Source: Alloboseaceae bacterium BT-24-1
Lineage (GTDB): Bacteria; Pseudomonadota; Alphaproteobacteria; Rhizobiales; Beijerinckiaceae
DNA length: 64,000 bases
Reading direction: 5' to 3'
Assembly (NCBI GenBank): GCA_025846845.1
Contig: JAOYTL010000001.1
Location: forward strand, 868,001-932,000
Each line of letters opens with the position of its first letter. The stretch's first letter is position 1. Of this stretch, positions 33,733 through 42,080 are shown one piece after another. The translations under genes were made by a program, and so were the position numbers. The notes below the pieces were generated by a model. It was not told where the DNA came from and searched no databases. It saw only the letters and a program-made list of their open reading frames with translations.

Positions 33733-36639
33733 TTACTGACACGCCTCGCAGGTGGGATCGTCGATCGAGCAGGCGTTCGGGACGGCCATGCCATTCTCCA
33801 GCGGGATGTCGACGATGATCGGCGCGGCTACGACCGGCACGGTGGCGGAGACCGCGTTCAGCTTGCCGTCGGTGCCCTTCAGCGTCGATTTCTCGACATG
33901 GGTCGCCGAGAGCGCGCGCAGGTAATAGGTCGTCTTGAGGCCGAGCCGCCACGCCAGGCGATAGGCCTCGTCGAGTTTCCGGCCCGAGGGCTGCGCCATG
34001 TAGAGGTTGAGCGACTGGCCCTGGTCGATCCATTTCTGCCGGCGCGCGGCAGCGCGGATCAGCCACTCCGTCGGAATCTCGAAGGAGGTGGCGTAGAGCG
34101 CCTTCAGGTCGGCCGGGACGCGGTCGATGCCGGTGACCTTGCCGTCATAATATTTGAGGTCCGAGACCATGACCTCGTCCCAGAGCCCCCTCGCCTTCAG
34201 ATCATGGACGAGCCCGGCATTCACCACGGTGAAGTCGCCCGACATGTTCGCCTTGACGTAGAGCTGGCTGTAGGACGGCTCGATCGACTGCGAGACGCCG
34301 ACGATGTTGGAGATCGTCGCGGTCGGTGCGATCGCCATCGTGTTCGAGTTGCGCATGCCAGTGGTCTTCACCCGCTCGCGCAGGCTCTCCCAGTCCAGCG
34401 TCGAGGAGCGGTCGAGCTCAACATCGCCGTCGCGGGCCTCGGAGAGGATGTCGAGCGAGTCGATCGGCAGGATGCCCTTCGACCAGAGCGAGCCCTCGAA
34501 GCTCGGATAGCGGCCTCGCTCGGCGGCAAGATCGACCGAGGCCGAGATCGCATGGAAGCTGATCGCCTCCATTGAGGTGTCGGCGAAGGCGACCGCCTCC
34601 TCCGAAGCCGCCGGCAGGCGCAGCGACTGCAGCGCATCCTGGAAACCCATCAGGCCGAGGCCGACCGGGCGATGGCGCAGGTTCGAGCGGCGCGCCTCCG
34701 GGATCGTGTAGAAATTGATGTCGACGACGTTGTCGAGCATCCGCATCGCGGTTTTCACCGTGCGGGCGAGCCGCGCCTGGTCGAGCCCCTCTGCGGTGAC
34801 GTGTGCCGCGAGATTGACCGAGCCGAGATTGCAGACCGCGACCTCGTCGGCCGAGGTGTTGAGGGTGATCTCGGTGCAGAGGTTCGAGGAATGCACCACG
34901 CCGGCATGCTGCTGCGGCGAGCGCAGATTGCAGGCATCCTTGAAGGTGATCCAGGGATGGCCGGTCTCGAACAGCATGGTCAGCATCTTGCGCCAGAGAT
35001 CGAGCGCGCCCACCCGCTTGAAGACCTTGATCTCGCCACGCTCGGCCTTCGCCTCATAGGCCTCATAGGCCGACTTGAAGGGCTTGCCATAGAGATCGTG
35101 CAGATCCGGCGTTTCGTCGGGCGAGAACAGCGTCCACTGGCCACCACTTGCGACGCGCTGCATAAACAGGTCGGGAATCCAGTTGGCCGTGTTCATGTCG
35201 TGGGTACGGCGGCGGTCGTCACCGGTGTTCTTGCGGAGATCGAGGAACTCCTCGATGTCGACATGCCAGGTCTCGAGATAGGCGCAGACCGCACCCTTGC
35301 GCTTGCCGCCCTGGTTCACCGCGATCGCCGTGTCATTGGCGACCTTGAGGAACGGCACGATGCCCTGGCTCTCGCCATTGGTGCCCTTGATGTGGGCGCC
35401 GAGGCCCCGCACCGGCGTCCAGTCATTGCCGAGCCCGCCTGAGTACTTGGCGAGCAGGGCATTGTCCTTCACCGCCTTGAAGATGCCGTCGAGGTCGTCG
35501 GCGACCGTGGTCAGGAAACAGGAAGAGAGCTGCGGGCGCAGGGTGCCCGAATTGAACAGGGTCGGCGTCGAGGCCATGAAGTCGAAGGAGGAGAGCAGGT
35601 CGTAGAACTCGACCGCCCTCGCCTCGCGATCGATCTCGCGCAGGCTTAAGCCCATCGCGACGCGCATGAAGAACGCCTGCGGCAGCTCGAAGCGGTTGCC
35701 GCGCATATGCAGGAAATAGCGGTCATAGAGCGTCTGGAAGCCGAGATAGTCGAACTGGAGATCGCGCTCGGGCTTCAGTGCCGCCGCCATGCGGTCGAGG
35801 TCGAAACGGCCGAGCTCGGGATCGAGCAGCTCATTGGCGATGCCGGTCTTCACATAGGCGTGGAGATACTCGCCGTAACGCCGGGCCATCTCTCCTTGCG
35901 TCGCCTGCTCGGGGCGGCCGTGGACGAAGCTCAGCGCCTCGCGGCGGAGCTTGTCGAGCAGCAGACGCGCCGAGACCTTCGCATAATTCGGTTCGGTCTC
36001 GACCAGCGTGCGCGCCGCCAGGATCGGGGCCTGGGCCAGTTCGTCGAGCGAGATGCCGTCGTAGAGATTACGCTGGGCCTCGGTCAGCACGGCCTCGGCC
36101 GAAACGCCGTCGAGATCGGCGCAGGCCTCGCGGATGACCGTCGCGAGACGGACGGCGTCGACCGGAACGAGGGCGCCGTCGGCGGCCTTCATGCGCAATG
36201 CTGGCACAGCGACGACGGCAGGCTTCGCCTCTGCCTTGGCGCGGGCCCGCTCCTGCGCGCGCTCCTCGCGATAGAGCACATAGGCGCGGGCGACCTTGTG
36301 GTGCTCGGAGCGCATCAGCGCGAGCTCGACCTGGTCCTGCACGTCCTCGATATGGAAGGTGCGCCCGGTGGCGGCGCGGCGGGTCAGGCCGGCGACGATC
36401 TGCGCGGTGAGATCGGCGACGATGTCGTGGATGCGGCGCGAGGCGGCGGCGCTCGAACCCTCGACGGCGAGAAATGCCTTGGTCAGCGCGACGCTGATCT
36501 TTGAGACGTCGAAGGGGGTGACCCCGCCATTGCGACGGATGATCTGATAGCCGGGCTCGGTCGCCGCGGCCCTGGACGGCGTCGCGGTGGTGACAGGGAG
36601 AGCGGCGGCGGGCCGTTCGGCTTCGACGGAAAGAGACAT
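33733..36639 (-). CDS. nrdA: Ribonucleotide reductase large subunit with two ATP-cone regions
   Basis: A 968-residue class I R1. Residues ~33-140 form an ATP cone (IIRRNGGVTPFDVSKI); ~150-240 look like a second, diverged cone before the catalytic barrel. Active-site residues are seen in QLSSCFL (first redox Cys), NLCTEITLN (radical Cys plus Asn and Glu) and VAVCNLGSVNL (second redox Cys). The C-terminal tail ends CEACQ, the pair that accepts electrons from thioredoxin or glutaredoxin. The ATG at 36639 has GGGG nine bases upstream; an ATG at 36645 is possible. A cobalamin riboswitch lies just upstream. Confidence 0.95.
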   Translation of the reverse strand: MSLSVEAERPAAALPVTTATPSRAAATEPGYQIIRRNGGVTPFDVSKISVALTKAFLAVEGSSAAASRRIHDIVADLTAQIVAGLTRRAATGRTFHIEDVQDQVELALMRSEHHKVARAYVLYREERAQERARAKAEAKPAVVAVPALRMKAADGALVPVDAVRLATVIREACADLDGVSAEAVLTEAQRNLYDGISLDELAQAPILAARTLVETEPNYAKVSARLLLDKLRREALSFVHGRPEQATQGEMARRYGEYLHAYVKTGIANELLDPELGRFDLDRMAAALKPERDLQFDYLGFQTLYDRYFLHMRGNRFELPQAFFMRVAMGLSLREIDREARAVEFYDLLSSFDFMASTPTLFNSGTLRPQLSSCFLTTVADDLDGIFKAVKDNALLAKYSGGLGNDWTPVRGLGAHIKGTNGESQGIVPFLKVANDTAIAVNQGGKRKGAVCAYLETWHVDIEEFLDLRKNTGDDRRRTHDMNTANWIPDLFMQRVASGGQWTLFSPDETPDLHDLYGKPFKSAYEAYEAKAERGEIKVFKRVGALDLWRKMLTMLFETGHPWITFKDACNLRSPQQHAGVVHSSNLCTEITLNTSADEVAVCNLGSVNLAAHVTAEGLDQARLARTVKTAMRMLDNVVDINFYTIPEARRSNLRHRPVGLGLMGFQDALQSLRLPAASEEAVAFADTSMEAISFHAISASVDLAAERGRYPSFEGSLWSKGILPIDSLDILSEARDGDVELDRSSTLDWESLRERVKTTGMRNSNTMAIAPTATISNIVGVSQSIEPSYSQLYVKANMSGDFTVVNAGLVHDLKARGLWDEVMVSDLKYYDGKVTGIDRVPADLKALYATSFEIPTEWLIRAAARRQKWIDQGQSLNLYMAQPSGRKLDEAYRLAWRLGLKTTYYLRALSATHVEKSTLKGTDGKLNAVSATVPVVAAPIIVDIPLENGMAVPNACSIDDPTCEACQ

Positions 36640-36731
36640 CGGCATCAACCCCAAGATGTTGGAGGCAAAGGCCGAGCGGTCGCGTCGAGAAGGCGCGCGG
36701 CAACCAGAGCCGCGACCAGCCAAGCGCACCA

Positions 36732-36912
36732 CCGGACACCCCGCCCGTGGACGTAAAATCAGGGTCGCGGCAGGTCTCCTGGCTCGCGGGTCGCAGCTCG
36801 TGCCCGTCTTCCCAAGACCTTGCGGCCTCAGTGACTTACATGGACGCGAACTCACCGCTGACAGTTGCGGGGGCAGCGCCGGTTTCTCACCGGCTTCCCT
36901 CTTAGCTCTCGA
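36732..36912 (-). promoter_or_regulatory. Cobalamin riboswitch upstream of nrdA
   Basis: On the minus strand: AAGAGGGAAgCCGGTGAG, then GCTGCCCCCGCAACTGTCAGCGG, a TCACTGAGG segment, TTGGGAAGACGG and the B12 box AGCCAGGAGACCTGCC (36786-36771). The L13-like hairpin CGGGCGGGGTGTCCGG is at 36732-36748. It ends about 90 bases before the nrdA start. Since ligand binding normally turns expression off, the operon should be induced when cobalamin is scarce. Confidence 0.9.
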
Positions 36913-37131
36913 TCTTGCGACTCGAGAGACCATCGACCACCAGATTTAGTAGCGTCCGCGCAGGCGCTGTCAATTGGTCGTGCGCGACTTGTCTCTTGCA
37001 TGTGGAAAGCGAGGATATCTCCAACAGCCCCAAAATGAACATCGAGACATAAAGATGTCTTTATATCTCGGTTGATGCCTGTCGCCGGATCGGCATACCG
37101 GCCCGGTCGAGGTTCTCCGGCGCGGCTTGCC

Positions 37132-37316
37132 GCATCGGAGCTAAGAGGGAAGCCGGTGACGTGCCGGCGCTGCCCCGCGACTGTAAGCGGCGAGCCGCCG
37201 TCCAATCGAAGCCACTGGGACCGACAAGGCCCCGGGAAGGCTGGACAGCAGCTTGACCCGCGAGCCTGGAGACCTGCCCCGACAACATGAACGTCCTCGG
37301 GCGGGGTGTCCCGGTG
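37132..37316 (+). promoter_or_regulatory. Cobalamin riboswitch upstream of the metE remnant
   Basis: On the plus strand: AAGAGGGAAGCCGGTGACG, then GCTGCCCCGCGACTGTAAGC, a CCACTGGGA segment, CCGGGAAGGCTGG and the B12 box GCCTGGAGACCTGCC (37264-37278). The L13-like hairpin CGGG-cggggtgt-CCCG follows at 37299-37314, with a loop complementary to GCCCCGC in L5. About 95 bases later the metE-like ORF begins. The aptamer looks intact although its target gene is not. Confidence 0.9.
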
Positions 37317-37408
37317 GTGCGGTTGCGGATCCGCGCCGGTTTTCCGTCGCCCGGATTCTCACACGCGTCCGGTCTGGCCTTTGCCCCCAACTTGTTGGGG
37401 TCAAGCCT

Positions 37409-37708
37409 ATGTCTCAATCATCATCCGTCGCCGTCGCGGCGCTCGGTACGCCACGTATCGGGCCGCGCCGCGAACTCAAGACCGCGCTCGAAAGCTTCTG
37501 GGCCGGGAGATCCGACGAGCAGTCGCAGCTTGAAACTGCCGCCGGCCTGCGCGCCGCCAATTGGGCTCGGCAGAAGGCGCAAGGGATCACGGTGATCCCG
37601 TCGAACGACTTCTCGTTCTGCGGCCTGAAGACGCGCAAATGGGACGAGGTCAGGCCGGCGCTGGTCAACATGATCGAGGCCGCGCCACTGCGCGTTCTGC
37701 AGGGCTGA
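37409..37708 (+). pseudogene. metE: metE remnant: in-frame internal deletion of cobalamin-independent methionine synthase
   Basis: A 99-codon open frame whose residues ~12-70 match the extreme N-terminus of MetE (LGTPRIGPRRELKTALESFW, RAANWARQKAQGITVIPSNDF) and whose residues ~71-96 match the extreme C-terminus (CGLKTRKWDEVRPALVNMIE). A normal MetE has about 755 residues, so roughly 660 codons are missing with the frame kept. The last zinc-ligand Cys (in CGLKTR) remains but the other zinc ligands and the whole active site are gone, so it cannot be methionine synthase. The riboswitch in front of it is intact. Confidence 0.85.
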
Positions 37709-37755
37709 GCGAAGGCGGGAGCGCCGGTGGCGCTCCCGCCTTCGCTCAGCCCTGC
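37699..37755 (+). terminator. Very long perfect hairpin overlapping the end of the metE remnant
   Basis: Arms 37699-37725 and 37729-37755 are perfectly complementary over 27 bp with a 3-base loop (inner pairs GCGCC-ggt-GGCGC). The stop codon TGA (37706-37708) lies inside the left arm. No T-run follows directly. It probably is the old metE terminator or an inserted palindromic repeat, and would also block reverse transcription from the right. Confidence 0.7.
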
Positions 37756-37873
37756 CGGCCAACAACGCCGCATACATTAGAGATCATATAAACTACTGTT
37801 TTTATTGACTTTCTTTCCTCAGAAACCCCATAGCGCTCCAACGCGCCGCCGTGGCGCAGCGTTATGAGGATCG

Positions 37874-38398
37874 ATGTCGGACAGCGCGCTCAGCGTCGCC
37901 GCTCTCTACGCAGCCGAGCAGGACAGGCTCCGGCGGCGGCTGATCGGGCGCGGGCTCAGTGCCCAGCAGGCGGCCGACGCCGTGCAGGAGCTGTTCCTGC
38001 GCCTGCTCAGGACGCCCCGGACCGACATCCGCGATGCGAGCGCCTATCTCAGCCGCGCCGCCGACAGCATCGCGATCGACCATTGGCGCCGCCAACAACG
38101 AACGAGCCGCCTGTTCGAGGCCGAGCCGCCGGATGCGCTGATGATCGCAGATCCTACCCCGTCAGCCGAAGCCCGACTCGTCGAGCGTGACCGGGCCCGG
38201 GATCTCGAGCAGTCGCTTGCCGCCTTGCCTCCGCGTTGCCGCGAGGTGCTGCTGCTGCACAAGTTCGAAGAGCTCAGCTATGCCGAGATCGCACTGCGCC
38301 TCGGCATCTCCCGCAACACCGTCATGGTCCATCTCGCCAACGCCATGAACCTGCTGCGGCGGCAGATGCGCGAGAAAAATCACACCGGCGCTAATTAG
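37874..38398 (+). CDS. fecI: ECF sigma factor, FecI-like
   Basis: A 174-residue sigma-70 family protein with region 2 (~residues 10-85: QAADAVQELFLRLL, ASAYLSRAADSIAIDHWRRQ) and region 4 (~115-165: LPPRCREVLLLHKFEELSYA, EIALRLGISRNTVMVHLANA). No regions 1 or 3 are present, as in iron-starvation ECF sigma factors. It stands first in a fecI-fecR-receptor series. Its stop codon lies inside a promoter-like box for fecR at 38392-38416. Confidence 0.92.
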   Translation: MSDSALSVAALYAAEQDRLRRRLIGRGLSAQQAADAVQELFLRLLRTPRTDIRDASAYLSRAADSIAIDHWRRQQRTSRLFEAEPPDALMIADPTPSAEARLVERDRARDLEQSLAALPPRCREVLLLHKFEELSYAEIALRLGISRNTVMVHLANAMNLLRRQMREKNHTGAN

Positions 38399-38416
38399 TT
38401 TTCCCTGCGGGATCGT
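38392..38416 (+). promoter_or_regulatory. Candidate FecI-dependent promoter of fecR
   Basis: TAATT at 38392-38396 is followed after exactly 17 bases by CGTC (38414). The same TAATTAGTTTTC start, 17-base gap and CGTCT recur at 39482-39506 before the receptor gene. Iron-starvation ECF sigma factors recognise TAAAT/TAAT-N16-17-CGT type promoters. The box overlaps the fecI stop codon. Confidence 0.6.
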
Positions 38417-38510
38417 CTAAAGAACAGGACAGCCCTGCGGGCTGAAAGATGGAGCCTTTGCGCGCGATGCGTCTGCGAAAACCGGCATTGCGGCTCGGGT
38501 CGGCGCGCTG

Positions 38511-39461
38511 ATGGATAGGCCCCCCACCAGTACCGTCGACGACGACGCCGTCGCCTGGTTTGTCAGGCTGCACGACGAGGAGGCATCCGAGGCCGACCGG
38601 GCCGCCTTTGCCATCTGGCTGGAGGCCAGCCCCTCGCACCGACGGGCCTGGCGCGAGCTCGAAGCCATCTGGGGGCAACTGGATCAGGTCGTCGTGCCGA
38701 AAGCAGCGCCGGCCATCGCCGCGCCGGCCGCATCGCGCAGCCGCCGGCCGGCATGGCGTCCGCTGGCCGCCGCTGCGGTGATTCTGCTGGCCGTGACAGC
38801 GGCCTTGCGCGCGACGCCAGACGGCCTCTTCGCCGATCATCGCACGGGCATCGGCGAGCGCCGCGTCGTCACGCTGCCGGACGGGTCACGGATCGAACTC
38901 GGACCAGCGAGCGCGGTCGATGTCGATTTTGCCGATTCCCGGCGCACCGTCACGCTGGTCGCCGGCGAAGCCTTCTTCACGGTTACGCGCGACCCCACGC
39001 GGCCCTTCGTCGTCAGTGCCGGCCAGGGTGAGATCGCGGTTCTCGGGACGGCCTTCGACGTCAAGATCGGCCAAGGCGAGGCGGTTTCGGTCGTCGTCAC
39101 GGAAAGCAAGATCGCGGTCAGTGCAGCCGGAAGCGGGGCCGTCGGCGTCGTCGCCGGGCAGGAGGTCAGCTATGATCGGAATGGCGTCTCGGCCGTGCGC
39201 CCGGCCGATCTCGATGCGGCCCAGGCCTGGCGGCAGGACCAGCTCGTCTTCCACGATGCGCCGCTGGACACCGTTTTGACCGAACTGCGGCGCTATCGCG
39301 GTGGCACCATCCAGCTGCTCGGCGGCGAGCTCGGCAAGCGGCGCATCACCGCGGTCTTCGACGCCAGGCGTCCCGATGCGGCGCTCGAGACCATCGCCCG
39401 CAATCTCGACCTGCGCCTGCTGCGCGCGACCGGCTATTTCGTCGCCCTCGTCGCCTGGTGA
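38511..39461 (+). CDS. fecR: FecR-family anti-sigma/transmembrane signal transducer
   Basis: A 316-residue FecR protein. Residues ~10-50 are the cytoplasmic sigma-binding domain (DDDAVAWFVRLHDEEASEAD, SPSHRRAWRELEAIW), then a single transmembrane helix (~81-101: WRPLAAAAVILLAVTAAL), and a periplasmic FecR domain (~110-210: LPDGSRIELGPASAVDVDF) plus an STN-like C-terminal part. It relays the signal from the receptor's STN domain to FecI. Confidence 0.92.
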   Translation: MDRPPTSTVDDDAVAWFVRLHDEEASEADRAAFAIWLEASPSHRRAWRELEAIWGQLDQVVVPKAAPAIAAPAASRSRRPAWRPLAAAAVILLAVTAALRATPDGLFADHRTGIGERRVVTLPDGSRIELGPASAVDVDFADSRRTVTLVAGEAFFTVTRDPTRPFVVSAGQGEIAVLGTAFDVKIGQGEAVSVVVTESKIAVSAAGSGAVGVVAGQEVSYDRNGVSAVRPADLDAAQAWRQDQLVFHDAPLDTVLTELRRYRGGTIQLLGGELGKRRITAVFDARRPDAALETIARNLDLRLLRATGYFVALVAW

Positions 39462-39481
39462 GAAAAAATCGCGCCAGCGCC

Positions 39482-39506
39482 TAATTAGTTTTCGCCCCGC
39501 GAGCGT
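39482..39506 (+). promoter_or_regulatory. Candidate FecI-dependent promoter of the TonB receptor gene
   Basis: TAATT at 39482-39486 and CGT at 39504-39506 are separated by exactly 17 bases, and the first twelve bases TAATTAGTTTTC are identical to those of the box before fecR. It lies 63 bases upstream of the receptor ATG, just after the fecR stop. The repeated sequence with invariant spacing supports a shared sigma factor. Confidence 0.62.
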
Positions 39507-39568
39507 CTTCCCCAACGGGGGAGCGCCAGAACGGCGCTCCGCGTGATCGCGGACAGGGGCGTCGGACG

Positions 39569-42058
39569 ATGAAGAGCAGGAACAAGGTCGGGCAGCAGGC
39601 GGTTCGGCCAGCGATGATCGCTGCACTGCTGGCGGGCACGGCGCTCGGCTGTTTCGTCACGAGACCGGTGCTGGCGCAGGAGCCTGCGGCAGCGAGCGTT
39701 ACGATCAATATCCCTGCCCAGGCGCTCTCGTCCGCGCTGATCGCCTTCTCGCGCCAGACCCGGATCGAGATCTTCGTTCCGTCCTCGCTCGCAGCCGGCA
39801 AGCGCTCCGGCGCGGTCTCCGGTACGCAGTTTCCGGAAGCCGCGCTGCGGCGCCTGCTTGGCGGCACCGGCCTGACCTACCGTTTCACCGGTGCGCGCTC
39901 GATCACCGTCGAGGCCGCTCGGGGCGCTGCGACGACCGGTGCGGCGCCGGCCGGCGCGATCCCGCTCGACGAGGTGCTTGTCGAAGGCGCGCGCGGTCTG
40001 CCGCCGCCGACCGGAACCATCGGCCAGCCTCCCGTTCCCTACGCAGGCGGCCAGGTCGGAACCGGCACCCGGATCGGTCTCCTCGGAAACCGGTCGGTGC
40101 TGACGACACCGTTCAACGTCACTGGCTATACGGCGAAGCTGATCCAGGATCAGCAGGCGAGGTCGCTCGCCGACGTGGTGCAGAACGATCCTTCCGTGCG
40201 CAACGACGCTCCGCCGTTCAGCGAACGGGATTCGTTCTTCATCCGCGGCTTCTCGGTGGTCAATCTCGATACGGCCTTCGACGGCCTGGCCTATATCGCC
40301 AATCCGCGCCGCAGCGTCGTCGAAGGCATCGAGCGCGTCGAAATCCTGAAAGGCCCGACCGCCCTGCTCAATGGCGGCGTCAGCCGCATCGGCGGCACGA
40401 TCAACCTCATTCCCAAGCGCGCCTTCGACGAGCCGCTGACGCGCGTCACGACGACCTATCTCAGCGACGCGCAATTGTGGACGCATGTCGATCTCGGCCG
40501 CCGCTTCGGCGCGTCCAAGGAATGGGGTGTCCGCTTCAACGGCTCCTACCGGAAGGGCGACACGCCGCTCGACAAGAACGCCATCGAGGTCGGCAACGCC
40601 TCGCTCGGCCTCGACTATCGCGGCGATCGCTTCCGCGCCTCGCTGGACCTGGCCCATTCCACCCAGAACGTCACGGCGCCGACCGCCCTGTTCAATGCGG
40701 CTGCGGCGAACATCCCCATCCCCCGGGCTCCGAACGGGCGCAGAAATACGTCGAGCTCGCTCGAATACAACGACAGCCGCTACAACATGGCCGCCGGGCG
40801 GATCGAATTCGACCTTACGCCGGATACGACGCTCTACGCCGCCGCCGGCGCCAGCCGCTATCGCGAGGACTTTCTCTCCTCATCCTATCAGATCACCCGC
40901 CTGGATGGGCGCGCCACCAACAGCCTCGCCATCATGCCGCTGGAACTGCAGGGCTATTCGGGCGAGATCGGCCTGCGCTCGAAATTCCAGACCGGCTTCA
41001 TCGACCATCAGCTCAACGTCTCCGCATCCCAATCGATCAACGAGAACTACTCGCGCGGCTTCTTCCCGCCCGCGCTGCCGACCTTCCAGACCAACATCTA
41101 TGCGCCGACGCATCTGCCGCGTGATTCGGTCAACACGTTCGGCTTCCCGCGGTCCAGCCGGCAGCCGCTTTTCACCAGCCTGATGCTGCGCAGCGTGGCG
41201 ATAGCCGACACGCTCTCGGTCGCCGGAGACCGGATCCAGGTGACGGTCGGCGGGCGCTATCAGGACATCGCACTGAAGAGCTATGTCACGCGCCCGGTCG
41301 CCACGTTCGGCACGCTTGCCTCTACCTATAAGGAGGGGCGGTTCAGCCCGGCGATCGCGGCGGTCGTGCGCCCCACCGACAAGCTCTCAATCTACGCCAA
41401 CTACATCGAAGGCCTGACCGAAGGGCCGAGCGCACCGGCGACCGCCATCAACTCCAGCGAGGTCTTCGCCCCCGTCGTCAACAAGCAGACCGAGGTAGGC
41501 GTCAAATACGATTTCGGCACCGTCGCCGTCACGGCCTCGCTCTTCGAGATCCGGCAGCCGAACGCCTATACCGACCCGGCCACGAACCGCTTCTCGGTGA
41601 GCGGCCTCCAGGTCAACCGTGGCGCCGAGTTCACGGTGTTCGGCGAGCCTTTCGAGGGCGTGAGATTGCTCGGTGGCGTCACCTTCATGGACGCCGAGCT
41701 CGCCGACACGGCCGGCGGCCGCTTCAACGGCAAGACCGCACCGGGCATCCCGACCACGGCGATCAACCTCTACGGCGAGTACGATCTGCCCTGGGTGCGA
41801 GGGCTCACCTTCACCGGCCGGATGATCTACACGAGCAAGATGTTCTACGATCAGGCGAATACGCAGTCGGTCCCTGACTGGACGCGGTTCGACCTCGGCC
41901 TGCGCTACGCCTTCACCGGGCCGGCGGGCAAGCCGGTGGTGCTCAGGGCCAGCGTCGAGAACGTCTTCGACCGGACCTACTGGGCATCCGCCGCGCGCGG
42001 CTTCCTGGCGGTCGGCGCGCCACGGACCTATGTGGTCTCCGCCCAGGTCGACTTCTAA
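39569..42058 (+). CDS. TonB-dependent siderophore receptor with STN signalling domain (FecA-like)
   Basis: An 829-residue outer-membrane receptor. After a signal peptide (to ~residue 36, PVLAQ) comes an STN domain (~46-115: INIPAQALSSALIAFSRQT, LRRLLGGTGLTYRF), then plug (~150-270; LADVVQNDPSVRNDAPPF, FIRGFSV, ERVEILKGPTALL) and barrel ending VSAQVDF. The STN domain marks it as a transducer that tells FecR the ligand is bound. Ligand likely a ferric siderophore; its identity is unknown. Confidence 0.92.
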   Translation: MKSRNKVGQQAVRPAMIAALLAGTALGCFVTRPVLAQEPAAASVTINIPAQALSSALIAFSRQTRIEIFVPSSLAAGKRSGAVSGTQFPEAALRRLLGGTGLTYRFTGARSITVEAARGAATTGAAPAGAIPLDEVLVEGARGLPPPTGTIGQPPVPYAGGQVGTGTRIGLLGNRSVLTTPFNVTGYTAKLIQDQQARSLADVVQNDPSVRNDAPPFSERDSFFIRGFSVVNLDTAFDGLAYIANPRRSVVEGIERVEILKGPTALLNGGVSRIGGTINLIPKRAFDEPLTRVTTTYLSDAQLWTHVDLGRRFGASKEWGVRFNGSYRKGDTPLDKNAIEVGNASLGLDYRGDRFRASLDLAHSTQNVTAPTALFNAAAANIPIPRAPNGRRNTSSSLEYNDSRYNMAAGRIEFDLTPDTTLYAAAGASRYREDFLSSSYQITRLDGRATNSLAIMPLELQGYSGEIGLRSKFQTGFIDHQLNVSASQSINENYSRGFFPPALPTFQTNIYAPTHLPRDSVNTFGFPRSSRQPLFTSLMLRSVAIADTLSVAGDRIQVTVGGRYQDIALKSYVTRPVATFGTLASTYKEGRFSPAIAAVVRPTDKLSIYANYIEGLTEGPSAPATAINSSEVFAPVVNKQTEVGVKYDFGTVAVTASLFEIRQPNAYTDPATNRFSVSGLQVNRGAEFTVFGEPFEGVRLLGGVTFMDAELADTAGGRFNGKTAPGIPTTAINLYGEYDLPWVRGLTFTGRMIYTSKMFYDQANTQSVPDWTRFDLGLRYAFTGPAGKPVVLRASVENVFDRTYWASAARGFLAVGAPRTYVVSAQVDF

Positions 42059-42080
42059 AGCCGACCGGGAAACCAGACTC

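Noticed and set aside
36640..37408. Short ORFs between nrdA and the metE remnant
   Set aside because: The stretch is accounted for by two divergent riboswitches and the promoters between them; the ORFs are artefacts of structured GC-rich RNA.
37409..37708. Reading the 99-codon ORF as an intact novel small protein
   Set aside because: Both ends match the two extreme termini of MetE behind a metE-type B12 switch; a deleted metE explains it more simply, though translation is not excluded.
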